Part shown: piece by piece, positions 8,683-19,228 of the stretch
How the letters are laid out: each line of letters opens with the position of its first letter
How positions within the stretch are numbered: position 1 is the first letter of the stretch
NCBI GenBank assembly: GCA_036320915.1
Contig: JAXBDG010000001.1
Coordinates: 1,674,001 to 1,738,000 of the forward strand
DNA: 64,000 bases
Reading direction: 5' to 3'
DNA from: Linnemannia elongata
Lineage: Eukaryota; Mortierellomycota; Mortierellomycetes; Mortierellales; Mortierellaceae
Translations under genes and position numbers: made by a program
Notes under the pieces: model-generated
The model's database searches: none
What the model was told of the DNA's origin: nothing
What the model saw: only the letters and a program-made list of their open reading frames with translations

Positions 8683-11600
8683 ATGGAGAATCGTCAGCCC
8701 ACAAATGGATTCTCGTTCCCAAAGCTGGTGAACAACTCGATCGCATTCCGCCTTGGCACCAGTCCGCCATTCGGACTGAACATCCCTGCATCTCCCACCA
8801 CACCTGCCCACACGCGCAAGAAATGTAAGCAATAGGATGTTCGATATATACCAGCGTGCAGTTTGAGCGGCCAAAGAGAAGTGAGCGACGTCCCTTGCAG
8901 AAGAGGGGATATCAGCCTGAAACAAGTAAACTAAGCCTCGGACACACTAACCAATCCCCCCCGTACCCCTCTTTTTTCTTTTTGGTTGGTTGGTTCCTGA
9001 ACGTGCCAGACATCATTGGTGTCTGTGCTATGGACGACAAGGCTCGATCCAAGCCTATGCGGAATATCCTCGATCGGTTGTTGAACAGCGGGCCCTTCGA
9101 GGCCATCATCTTTGGTGACAAGTGTATCCTTGATGAAGGTAAGAAAAAAATACAATGCTATACAATAACAATAACGCAATATTAATAGTAGTAGCTAGAG
9201 GATGATACCCATGAGTCAGCCAAATGGTTCGTTGCAACAATTGGGGGAAAAAAATAGTGAGCACACCGCTAACCAACCTCTTCTCCCCCACCAACAACCC
9301 CCCGCCATTGACCTTATTTTTTACTTTCTCTCTCTCACGCCCAGATGTGAAGGCCTGGCCAGCGTGTGACTTTTTCATCTCTTTCTTTTCCAAGGGATTC
9401 CCTCTTCGCAAGGCAATGGAATACGTCAAGCTCCGTTCACCCTTCTGCGTAAACGAGGTCGACTTGCAGACAGTGCTCTGGGATCGACGGCCTGTCTTGG
9501 AGATCCTGGAACAGATTGGAGTTCAGACACCCAGGCGACTTGTCATGGATCGAGATGGTGGTCCACGACTGGACCCTTTTGTCCGTGAGAAACTCAAGTT
9601 ACGCGGTGTCAGCATTGTGGAAAACCGCACCATGCCTGAGTTTGAGGTGATTGACCAGGACACTATCAGGATTGGTGACCAGATCATGGTCAAGCCCTTT
9701 GTTGAAAAGCCTGTCTCAGGAGAGGACCACAACATTCATATCTACTACCATTCGTCGACTGGAGGTGGTGCTAGGAGACTCTTCCGCAAGGTAATGCTAC
9801 CAACATGTACTTTCAATGACATGGTGCTGATCGGGATTTTGGGGGTACAGTGGTACTAATACGTGGAGATTATTGTATAGGTTGCCAACAAGTCGAGCGA
9901 GTACGATCCAGAGTTGAACATGCCTCGCATTGATGGTTCTTACATCTACGAAGAGTTCATGGATGTTGATAATGCCGAGGATATTAAGGTGTACACCATT
10001 GGCGAGAGTTTTGTGCACGCAGAAACCAGAAAGTAAGTCTGCAATACTGTCATGTCCCTACGAACTTTGTGTAATGTTAAAACAATATTGGCGACAACCA
10101 GCTGACAGGGACCATTGATTTCCCCCGAACCTTTAGGTCTCCAGTAGTAGATGGACATGTGCGCAGGAACACGGACGGAAAGGAGATTCGGTATGTTGCC
10201 CAGCTGACCCCTGAGGAGAAAAAGATGGCATCAAACATCTGCAAGGTCTTTGGACAGCGCGTCTGTGGATTTGACCTACTACGAGTGGGTGGCAAGTCTT
10301 ACGTGATCGATGTCAACGGCTGGTCGTTTGTCAAGGGCAACAACTATTACTACAACAACTGCGCCAACATCCTCCAGGATATTTTCCTTCGAAAGGCACG
10401 CCAGCGTCGATTGTCCGAGGTCGTCTTTCCCAAGGAGCTCAGTGCAGAGAACTCGTGGCGACTTAAGGCATTCGTCTCAGTCTTCAGACATGCCGATCGG
10501 ACACCCAAGCAGAAGATGAAATTCTCCTTTAGCTCTGCGCCTTTTAGAGAGTTGCTGAACGGAGGTGGTGAGGAGGTCATTATTCGACAGGCAAGGGATT
10601 TGCGACTCGTCTCAGCTGCAGCTGAGCAGGCAATGGAAGAAGGTCTTGAAGATACCACCAAACTGATGCTACTCAAGAGTATTCTGGATAAGAAGTCAGG
10701 TTTGCCAGGAACAAAGGTTCAGGTTAAGCCTTCCATCACCCACGATGAGGAGGGTAACCACAAGTCTGTCAAGCTCAAGATCATTGTGAAGTGGGGAGGC
10801 GAGGTAAGGACCCCAAGGCTATTTCCCAGAACGTCATATTTACTGCATTTTTGCTCGGTTTATATTAACAATGTTCAATTTTGATGCAATTACAATAGTT
10901 CACGCATGCGGCGAAATACCAATCCAGGGATTTGGGCGACAACCTCCGCAAGGATCTGCAGATCATGAACAAGCACGTGTTGGACGATGTCAAGATCTTT
11001 ACATCCTCCGAGCGTCGTGTCCGCGCCACCGCCGAGTTGTTCACTCAGCGCTTCCTGGATATTCGCGAGGTCCCCAAAGACATGCTTTTGATCCGCAAGG
11101 AAATGTTGGATGATAGCAATGCTGCTAAGGAAAAGACCGATGCTGTGAAAGAGGAGCTCTACGAGCTTTTGCAACGTGACAACCCGGAGGACTTGGAAGA
11201 GTTATGGCCAAGGGGCAAGGCTGACCCAGGAGAGTTGGTCCAGGACATCATTGTAGCAATGCGGAGACTTCGGGAGATCATGCGCAAGAATTTCAAGCAG
11301 TACGATATTGACGCGATCCAAAAGTCATGGTGTTGCTACGAGAGTCCTTCGTTATTTTACGAACGTTGGGAAAAGATCTTCGAGGAGTTTGCTGATGTTG
11401 AGCGCTCAGAGTTTGATCCTTCCAAGGTCTCGGAACTCTATGACTCTTTGAAGTATGATGCATTGCACAATCGACCTTTCTTGGAGACCATCTTTGTCGA
11501 CTCGGATTCTGGTGAAGGCATGGGGCCGATCAGGGATCTCTACTCCAAGGCCAAAATTTTGTTTGACTTTGTGGCCCCGCTCGAGTACGGTATCAGCGAA

Positions 11601-12458
11601 GAAGATCGATTGGAGATTGGACTCTTGACCAGCATGCCGCTCATCAAGCAGATCGTCGAGGACCTTGAGGCTTGCAAGAGGCCCGATGCCGCACCCTGTA
11701 CGCGCCTTTACTTTACTAAAGGTAAGCTGACGCCTCTATTTATGTTGAAGCGCTCATCTAGGGTTGGTTGTAGGTCGTCAATCTAACTTGCAGCTGCCTG
11801 TTTATGAACCATATAGAATCCCACGTTCACACATTGCTCAACATTGTCTACCTTTCTGGCATCCCTACCAGACTTCACAAGCGCGACATCCCTGAGCTGG
11901 ATTGTAAGTTTCTACAGCAGCGCCTTCAAGCTGCTGCCAGTTATACACTCCTTTGATATGTTGACAGACAGTAATTAACATGTTGCATATTCATGAACTC
12001 TGATAGATCTCACCCAGATTACGTTCGAGTTGTACGAAAGAAGCGGGCCTACCACGCCAACATCGCCTACATTCGATAGCCCGCAGCAATCGTCGCCACC
12101 AGAGTACTCACTCAGAATTGGATTTTCTCCTGGATCAGGCAACCCCAACATCCTCGACCTTCAAATGGATTCTAAGCACTGTTTGGCAGTGATGCAGCGT
12201 CGTAATCTAACGGACCACTTGCCCCTCGATGCTGCTCTGCATTACTACAAGACTCAGGTCGAGAACCCCAAGTACAGGAGTGTCAACCGTCGTATCCGTG
12301 AGAGTCGCATGTTGGGCCACCGACTTGTGGTTGCCGAGAACGAGAACGAGGAGGAGGATATGATTGAGGACGAGGCGCCTCTGATGATTATTGGGTCTCC
12401 TCCTGTTGATCGTGGCGGTCTTGAAGCCTATTTCCAACGGTCAAATCCTGATGCCTGA
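8683..12458 (+). CDS. VIP1: inositol hexakisphosphate / diphosphoinositol-pentakisphosphate kinase (Vip1/Asp1/PPIP5K)
   Basis: This is a bifunctional enzyme of inositol pyrophosphate metabolism. Its kinase domain phosphorylates InsP6/5-InsP7 at position 1, and a histidine-acid-phosphatase-like domain removes phosphate; both roles come from the family. The eight-exon model is 8683-8824, 9010-9138, 9345-9790, 9881-10032, 10137-10803, 10899-11721, 11817-11903 and 12007-12458. Phases agree throughout and give 965 aa. Seen in the sequence: N-terminal [20 protein letters not shown]-grasp kinase motifs [23 protein letters not shown] and [15 protein letters not shown]; and the phosphatase signature RHADRTP at about residues 407-413, with FTHAAKYQ following. 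The protein is slightly shorter than many Vip1 proteins because its tail is short. A (CT)n tract and pyrimidine-rich leader precede it. It is convergent with IF3, with 129 bases between stops. Confidence 0.95.
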
Positions 12459-12587
12459 GCGCCTTTGGACATAGACAGAGTAGCGCCATCCATACACACA
12501 TTAGATAATAGATATAGACTGCAGAGGAGTGAGGATCAAAAACCGCGTTTGGAATGTTGGTGATTTTCTATTACTCTACAAGATAAG

Positions 12588-13601
12588 TTACTGCTGCTGT
12601 TCCTGTTCTTGCTGTTCCTGTTTCTTCTTCTTCTGCTTTTCGACCTTCTTGGGTGTGCCCTGGAGGAGCATGGTGACAGTAGTGGCCTTGACCCACTCGG
12701 GCTGCTTGACATACTTGGACACGGGCTCGAACTCGTTCTTAATCCTCTCCATGATCTGCTCGCGTTCTTGAGGGGTTGTGGACTTGCCCTTCTTGCCATT
12801 GACCTGGATCTCGAGCCGATGGCCCTTCTCGAGGAAGGCTCTGAATTTGGCGAGTTTGTGTTCGAGGTCATGGGCGTCGGTCCCCCAGTTGAGCTGGAGT
12901 TCCTTGGTCGAGAGCTCGTTGGCCTTCTTGGCCTGCTTGGCGGCCTTGGCCTTCTCGTAGAGCTCCTTCTTGCTGAAGAGCTTGCAGATTGGGGGTTGGG
13001 CGCCCGAGTCGACTTCGATCAGGAAGTATTTCGAGCGGTCGAAAGTCTTTAACACGCTCGAGAGGCGTTTCTCACCCTGGTTGCCCTCAGGGCCGACAAA
13101 CTGGATCCATTGGCAGTCGATTTCTTCGTCGCGGCGAGGTCTATCGAGGGGGGCTGGGGAGCGCTTCTCATTGTTGGTGTTGAAGCGCGATGTGTTGTTG
13201 TTAGAGGAGGAGGAGGAAGGTATGGCGGCTTTGCTGCCCGCAGCAGAGCCAGGAAGTGGACGCTTCAAAGGACCCCTGTTGTTGTTGTTGTGGTTGGGAG
13301 ACGAGGACGTGTTGCCGCCTGCGCCAGAGAGGGAGATGTTGAGGCCATCGAGGATTCCATTGGTAGAGCCCGAGTTCCTGAGGAATTCACGGTTGCTGCT
13401 CCTGTTGCCGTCGTTGTTGTTGTTGGGACGGAAATTGGAAGAGTTGGAGGGGTTGGTTGATCGGGGTTGTGATGGCGCGGGGGCGAGAAAGTCGAGGGTG
13501 TTGAGGAATGCGGCGCCGCTGGAGCGGGTGGTGTAGGGGGCGACATGTGTCTTTGTGAGGATGGTGAATGCGGTGCGGCGGAAGGGGATCATGGTCGTCA
13601 T
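12588..13601 (-). CDS. mitochondrial translation initiation factor IF-3
   Basis: This is a single-exon gene of 337 aa. The first 40 residues are basic and hydroxylated without acids (MTTMIPFRRTAFTILTK), which fits a mitochondrial targeting sequence. A low-complexity Asn/Ser/Pro linker follows to about residue 145. The IF3 N-domain matches ICKLFSKKELYEKAKAAK. The C-domain matches LNWGTDAHDLEHKLAKFRAFLEKGHRLEIQV. The end is a Lys/Gln-rich tail. By family knowledge the protein binds the small mitochondrial ribosomal subunit and prevents premature joining of the large one. It is head-to-head with the nicastrin gene (235 bases between start codons), so the two may share a promoter region. Confidence 0.9.
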   Translation of the reverse strand: MTTMIPFRRTAFTILTKTHVAPYTTRSSGAAFLNTLDFLAPAPSQPRSTNPSNSSNFRPNNNNDGNRSSNREFLRNSGSTNGILDGLNISLSGAGGNTSSSPNHNNNNRGPLKRPLPGSAAGSKAAIPSSSSSNNNTSRFNTNNEKRSPAPLDRPRRDEEIDCQWIQFVGPEGNQGEKRLSSVLKTFDRSKYFLIEVDSGAQPPICKLFSKKELYEKAKAAKQAKKANELSTKELQLNWGTDAHDLEHKLAKFRAFLEKGHRLEIQVNGKKGKSTTPQEREQIMERIKNEFEPVSKYVKQPEWVKATTVTMLLQGTPKKVEKQKKKKQEQQEQEQQQ

Positions 13602-13836
13602 TTGGTATATGTTTGTATGGGCAGGGTGGGAGGAAGGATGTCTTGCAAAGACTGAACCGGGTGGAGGAACGTTATATGTTGTATTGAGAATGGGAAGGTG
13701 ACAAAACCCTTAAGTTTAAGGGTGGACTGCCATTTCAGACAAAGCCCGCGCCCAACTTGCCTGGCTGGCGACACTTTTGCACACTTTTCTACTCTTCAAA
13801 ACTAACAGCAACCACACACGAAACTAATTCATCCGG

Positions 13837-16795
13837 ATGGTCTCAAAAAGGCTCAGGACAAGGGCCATGCTCAGCAGGGTAGCCATCAGTCTCGCCGCAG
13901 GTGCAGTGCATCTCCTTCGATGAGAAAAAGATAATTCGCTTTTTCAGTTGCCATGCGACAGAGAGAGAGAACACCTTGAAGCTGACCCTGAGATATTCTC
14001 TAAATGGCATCTCTTTTTGTATCAATTACTCGATGAATGAATGTAGTCTGCTATCTTGCCAGTGCCCAGGATACCTACGATACAATCTACAACGACATTG
14101 GATCCTTGCCATGTGTCCGTCTGCTGAACGCTACAGGATTCGTAGGATGCCAATGTATGTGATGGCAACAGCTTGATAATGGTGTTGAGGAATAAGCGGG
14201 CAGATTAGGCCGAAAAATTTAATTCTACCGATGTCTCTTTGTCTTCGTAGCTATGGGGGCTGCGTCAGGCGTGCTGTACAGGGCAGACACTCTGGAGGAT
14301 ATCAAGCAATTCGCTAATGACGACGGACTCGGGAACCAGTATACAGTCGTGATCCCATACTGGCTGCTGTCAAGGTAAGAAGCACACGTCTATAAGAATA
14401 GTAACCATCGTTCAAAGTTGTCGAGACTGACTCCCTCAACGTCCAACTGAACCCTCTATCATTCTCCTCCTCTGTAGCTCTAACGTAGATATTTTGAAGT
14501 CTTCGAAAAGGCTGGCAGCAATTCTCGCGGTCGTCAATGGAACAGACCCAGCACATGCGGTCGCGGCAAGACCTTCGACCGTTATTTCCCCCGATACAAC
14601 ATGTCCCAACTGCGAGTTCGGTCTCTATGCCAACACACCAAACCAATACCAATGGAACCCAACCGTAAAGTGGTGCAACCCTAAGGAACTCAACCTGCTG
14701 TGACATTGACAAGGTACATGACTCCTAGAGTTAACTCACCATAATTTCTTCCCTTCTGAAAAATGCCAAAAATAGGGCTCTGGGTTGCTTTTTGAGCAAT
14801 TTGATTTCCCTATCTATGCGCTGAACACCATGGACACCCGCAATACCATGTCATACGCTTCAGTTATGCAGGCGGTAAACAGGAACCGGGATAAGGGTTA
14901 TCGGGACTATCCACTGAAGTCGCTTCAGTTCCACTCGTTCATGTGGGGTGCCCAGGATACCGGTGCCTGTCTTCGCAAAGGTCAGCATACTGAATATTTT
15001 TTTGGTTGCAGTTGGTTACACAGATCTACTAGGAGGGATGGAGACAGCCATTCACATTTTTTTTTTCTCGATGAAAATAGGATGGTGCACGCCAGTAGGA
15101 GGAGCTTCAGTCTGGTCCACCCCCTCGACTAATATCTCCTACACGGATGAGAAACCTATTGTTGTCATCACTGCTGCAATGGATTCTAGATCGCTTTTCC
15201 ACGACCTAACTCTGGGCGTCGAGTCTTCCGTAGCAGGGATGGTGACCGTTCTGGCAGTGGCGGAGGCATTGAGTCGCGTAAGTGTCTCCTTGAATGTTGA
15301 TTTCACAACAGGAGCAGGGAAAGTTAGGGCGGACCAAATTTTAACCGTCGTCTCATTTGCTCCTGGCTAGTCTACAATCCCTCTGGATACGATGTCAAAA
15401 CATATTATATATACCCTTTTCACTGGCGAGGCATGGGGATTCAGTGGATCACAGCGTTTCGTCCAGGATATCACGTCAAGCCCCATTCAGTGCGAGACGC
15501 CTCCAACCTCAGGATCTGGATGTGCCTACCCATTTTTCTCGGATCTTGAGTTTCAGCGCTTGAACCCTGCCAAGATTGAAGCCATCCTCGAGGTCGGACA
15601 GATCGCCGGGATGGGCGGAGCAGGAGGGAACCCAACACTCTATGCCCACGTTGACAACATCCAGGAATCAGTTTCGACCACACTCTTGAACCAAGTCGTT
15701 CAGATCGGAGCCAACGGAAGCACTACCGTCCTGCCTGCAGGAATTCCCGTGCAAGCAGCCAGTTCAGACGGCGTGAAACGAGGATTGCCACCTTCAAGCT
15801 CAATGTCGTTTTTGAAGTCTCGAGGCAACATCCCTACCGTTGTGCTGACGGATTTCCAGAAGCAGATGAGTGCTCTTACAAACCATGATCAGGACGACAG
15901 CTGGAACACTCCCAACACTGTCAACTTGATCCAGCAGGCGGCCTCAGTGATATCCAAAACTGCTTGGCTGCAGGCTCAAGGCGTTTCCGATTCTGCGGCC
16001 ATGACTCCTGCGCAGACAGAAGCCATTGCTAGTATTCAGGTCGATGCTGGACTTGTTCAGGAACTGTTGGGGTGCCTTTCACTCAACTATTCCTGCCCGC
16101 TTGTGGACAGATATCTCAATGGTACGTTTTTCGTATCTACAATGCGACATATTGAAAAATCTTGGAAAGGATATGATTAGGAGGGTTACTAACTTGCACT
16201 TTGCGTTGTTTTGTTGTCGGCGATTAGTCACTGCCTCTCCCTCTCCTCCAGCACGCTTGCCTCACTACTCAGGAACACTGTACAGTCAGTCTCAGCCCTT
16301 TCCCATCTTTGCTTGGAGCTTCTTGGCAAACATGACAAGCGTCAAGAACACAACATCGCCGACACCCCGAGTAACAGGGTGCAGCTCCAAGCCCGCAACT
16401 GTTCAGTGTGCTTCCAAGGAGTATTGCGTAGGAGACCAGTGCATTGTCAGTTTGACGCGATACCATGATGCGTATGGAGTTGGTCTCGCCATGAACTCGA
16501 AAGCTGAATACTATATCAAAGATGCCTCCAAGCCTGTCTGGACCGAGAGCACGTAAGTTTTCGAGGGCCTCTGGATCAATGACAATGTCCTTTGAAAGGC
16601 AGGTCTTTTTTCTTCTGACACTCTTCTTTTTTGTTTGAATATAGATGGGATCCTATCGGTCTTAGGATGTTTGATGTGACCTCACCTGGGTCCCAGATAG
16701 CAGAGCTAATGACGGGGCTTGCGTTGACGCTTGTCAGCAGTGGCGTGGTCTGGTACTCGAGACGGTTCCTGAAGAAGACTCTGAAGGAGGACTAA
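13837..16795 (+). CDS. nicastrin, gamma-secretase subunit
   Basis: The nine-exon model is 13837-13900, 14047-14154, 14251-14374, 14478-14664, 14776-14980, 15081-15277, 15371-16121, 16228-16552 and 16645-16795. All phases agree and give 703 aa, close to animal nicastrin. Exon 1 plus exon 2 make a signal peptide ending in LASAQ. Family landmarks are PCVRLLNATGFVGCQ near the N-terminus, CPNCEFGLY, QWNPTGSGLLFEQFDFP, the aminopeptidase-like segment ITAAMDSRSLFHDLTLGVES and TLFTGEAWGFSGS. A single C-terminal membrane helix (LMTGLALTLVSSGVVWY) is followed by a short basic tail. Nicastrin is the large glycosylated ectodomain subunit that gates substrates to presenilin. The exon 1 donor (GTGCAG) is weak, and exon 4 must end at GTAAAG to avoid an in-frame stop. 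The animal DYIGS motif is replaced by GFSGS, but the preceding Glu is kept. Confidence 0.9.
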
Positions 16796-17444
16796 CCTGA
16801 GCTAACTACACGTGACCCATGTCTTTTAGCCTCTTTTTTTTATGCACACAAATTCTGCTGGTTCCTGTGCCTTTCTTATTTTCTCTTCACTCACTTTTTT
16901 GCCATCACCCCCTTTCCTGAACCTTACATCTCCTCTCACTCACCCCCCTGCTCCTTCTTCCTTCACACACGCCACCCTCGTTTTTTAACCATCCTTTTGG
17001 ACGTCAGTGCAATAAATCTACATCCAACTCATAACAACAAAGGTTCGACTTCTTTTCATTTTTTCGATGGCGTTATTTTTACATATTTTTTTAGACAAGG
17101 GTTCAGTTCAATTTGGAGGCTTCCATAGCATCAGGGAGGAAGTGTGAAAAAGAGAGAAATCGGGGCCATGGAGGATCTCAGGGGATGGCATGTTGGTTGC
17201 TGTACGGATAGGGTTCTTATGTGTCCGTTTTAAGATGTTGGTTGCCCAAATCCTGAGAAACTATACGCGCTATTTTTTTTTCCTTCCGGGCGTGGTCATG
17301 CAATCAATCGAATGCTCCTTGCTGTGTGTTGTATCTCATTCCGAGTTAACTGCAAGCTAACCTTCTTCTTTTTCCTCTATAATCATAGGCTGAACAAAAC
17401 CAAAGCAACACGCTCTCTCTCTCAGACACGACCTTTTCTTTCAA
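16796..17444. other. intergenic: nicastrin 3' flank and J-protein promoter
   Basis: No gene was found. The first 230 bases are T/C-rich and contain AATAAA at about 17011-17016, a plausible poly(A) signal for nicastrin. The remaining bases up to 17444 presumably hold the promoter of the DNAJC9-type gene and end in a short pyrimidine-rich leader. Confidence 0.55.
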
Positions 17445-18902
17445 ATGCCAAAGGTCACTTCATTTGCACTGTACGACCCAGAGGTGTCGCTCTACAGGTG
17501 CCTCAACATCTCGCAGGATGCGGACCAGGCGACGATCAAGAAAGCTTACTACAAACTTGCACTCGCCCATCACCCCGACAAACAGAGTCCCTCGAGTACT
17601 GATGCAGAGCGGGATCAGGCCACCGCGCGGTTCCAGCGGCTTGGGTTTGCGTATGCCGTCCTGGGGGACCCTCAACGACGACGCGTTTATGATCAGACGG
17701 GCGATGTGTCCGAGGAGGGCATGGCAGGATTTGGAGCGCAGGGTCAGGCTGCTGGAGGGTGGGACGCTTATTTCAGAGAGCTCTGGGGAGGTGTGGTCTC
17801 GGAGGATACTATCCGAGAGTTTGAGCGGACTTATCGCTTTTCGGACGAGGAGAAGAAGGATGTGGTCCAGGCCTATGTGACCTACCGGGGTGACATGGAC
17901 GGAATCTTGTCGGCAGTTCCAGTGTGCAGTTTCCAGGATGAGGAGCGTTTCCGTAAAATGATCCAAAGTGCGATCGATGCCAAGGTCGTTCGCAAGTATA
18001 AAGCCTTTGGCGGACCTGTGGTCGATCCCAAGGCTGCGGCGAGGAGGAAACGGGAAGCTGAGGCCGAGGCTGTTGAGGCTGAGAAGCTGTGGAAGGAATT
18101 AGGACTTGAGCGTCTCAAGAAGCAACCGTCGACGAAACGCAAGCATAGCACGGAACCGGATGAGCCACCACCAGAGCCTGGATCGGAGCGCGAGCTGCAG
18201 TTGATGTTGATGGAGAACAGCAAGGGGCGACAGAGCGCCATGGATGCTCTGCTGGAAAAGTACTCGACTCCAAACCCCAAGAAGCCAAAGAAGGAGAAGA
18301 AGCAGTCCAACAAGAAGAGTAGCGCAGGAAATAACATGCAGGAATCCTCGTCAACTTCGTCGTCATCGTCGATGGGGACACACCAACACCAATATCTCCA
18401 ACAGCAAACCTACATGTATAAGGAACCGTCAGAGGAAGCGTTCTTGGCAACACAGGCTCAGATTCTCAATCGAAAGGCTGCAGCAGCAACAGCGGCAGCG
18501 GTCGGAATCCACCCTTCGTTGACGACCTCGTCCCATATCCATCACCAACAACAACCTCAGACGCTTCACACACATCAGACCCACTCTGTGCACCAGACGC
18601 ATTCAGTGCACCAGTTGCATACGATGCCTCAGTCGCACCATCTCAACGGCTACGCTACCAGCAGCAGCAACAACCAACACCTCTTGAACACTAGCATTCA
18701 TCCTAGCAGCACGTACCGGACAGCCCAACAGCAGCAACAACAAATGCCACAACAGCAGTCGCAACAGCAACAGCAGCAACATCATGTCCATCAATATCAA
18801 CAGCCACAGCAACAGCAGCACCAGCGTCAGCAACACCATCCACAGCAGCATCAACAACAGCCAATGGTTGGTGGCTCTGGAAGGAATTCTCGCCGGATGT
18901 AG
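17445..18902 (+). CDS. DNAJC9-type J-domain protein with poly-Gln tail
   Basis: This is a single-exon gene of 485 aa. The J domain occupies about residues 14-83, with the HPD motif at residues 43-45 (LAHHPDKQ) and RFQRLGFAYAVLGDPQRRRVYD. The next block (YFRELWGGVVSEDTIREFE; AYVTYRGDMDGILSAVP; MIQSAIDAKVVRKYKAF) matches the DNAJC9 family rather than generic J proteins. Animal DNAJC9 is an Hsp70 co-chaperone that also handles histones H3-H4; that role is inferred here. A Lys-rich stretch, possibly a nuclear signal, lies near residues 270-285. The last 170 residues are Gln/His-rich, ending in long interrupted poly-Gln. The coding region is therefore longer than animal DNAJC9 (about 260 aa). It is convergent with DOP1. 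Confidence 0.9.
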   Translation: MPKVTSFALYDPEVSLYRCLNISQDADQATIKKAYYKLALAHHPDKQSPSSTDAERDQATARFQRLGFAYAVLGDPQRRRVYDQTGDVSEEGMAGFGAQGQAAGGWDAYFRELWGGVVSEDTIREFERTYRFSDEEKKDVVQAYVTYRGDMDGILSAVPVCSFQDEERFRKMIQSAIDAKVVRKYKAFGGPVVDPKAAARRKREAEAEAVEAEKLWKELGLERLKKQPSTKRKHSTEPDEPPPEPGSERELQLMLMENSKGRQSAMDALLEKYSTPNPKKPKKEKKQSNKKSSAGNNMQESSSTSSSSSMGTHQHQYLQQQTYMYKEPSEEAFLATQAQILNRKAAAATAAAVGIHPSLTTSSHIHHQQQPQTLHTHQTHSVHQTHSVHQLHTMPQSHHLNGYATSSSNNQHLLNTSIHPSSTYRTAQQQQQQMPQQQSQQQQQQHHVHQYQQPQQQQHQRQQHHPQQHQQQPMVGGSGRNSRRM

Positions 18903-19228
18903 AGAATAGAAGCACCATTTTTCGCCTTGCTTTTATTTTCATGCTCTCGCCGTAGACCCATCTTTTGTTTGCGATGTACAGTCTGATAAGACTATAACAA
19001 GAACATACCACCACCACTACTCGTTTGCCTGCTCTCTCTGTTATTTTTAATTTCGTTTCACAACATTGCACACCCCATTTATCGTTTCGTCGTTCTTTTT
19101 TTCTTTTTTTTTCTTTTCGCATTTTCTTTTTCAAATTAAAGTTTTTAATTCGCTTTGCTTCTCTCCTTACTTTTTATTGTGTGCATCTCGTTTCTTCATC
19201 ATCTTCTCATTCGCCGATATTTTTCGGC
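18903..19228. other. convergent intergenic spacer
   Basis: This 326-base spacer separates the stop codons of the J-protein gene and DOP1. It is T-rich on the + strand in its second half and holds the two 3' untranslated regions. No other feature was seen. Confidence 0.6.

Noticed and set aside
12609..13536. Long + strand frames opposite IF3
   Set aside because: Shadow frames of the GC-rich IF3 coding sequence.
14494..14703. Stop codon in nicastrin exon 4 as evidence of a pseudogene
   Set aside because: A GTAAAG donor before the stop and a TAG acceptor at 14775 restore QWNPTGSGLL, matching the family, with all downstream phases intact.
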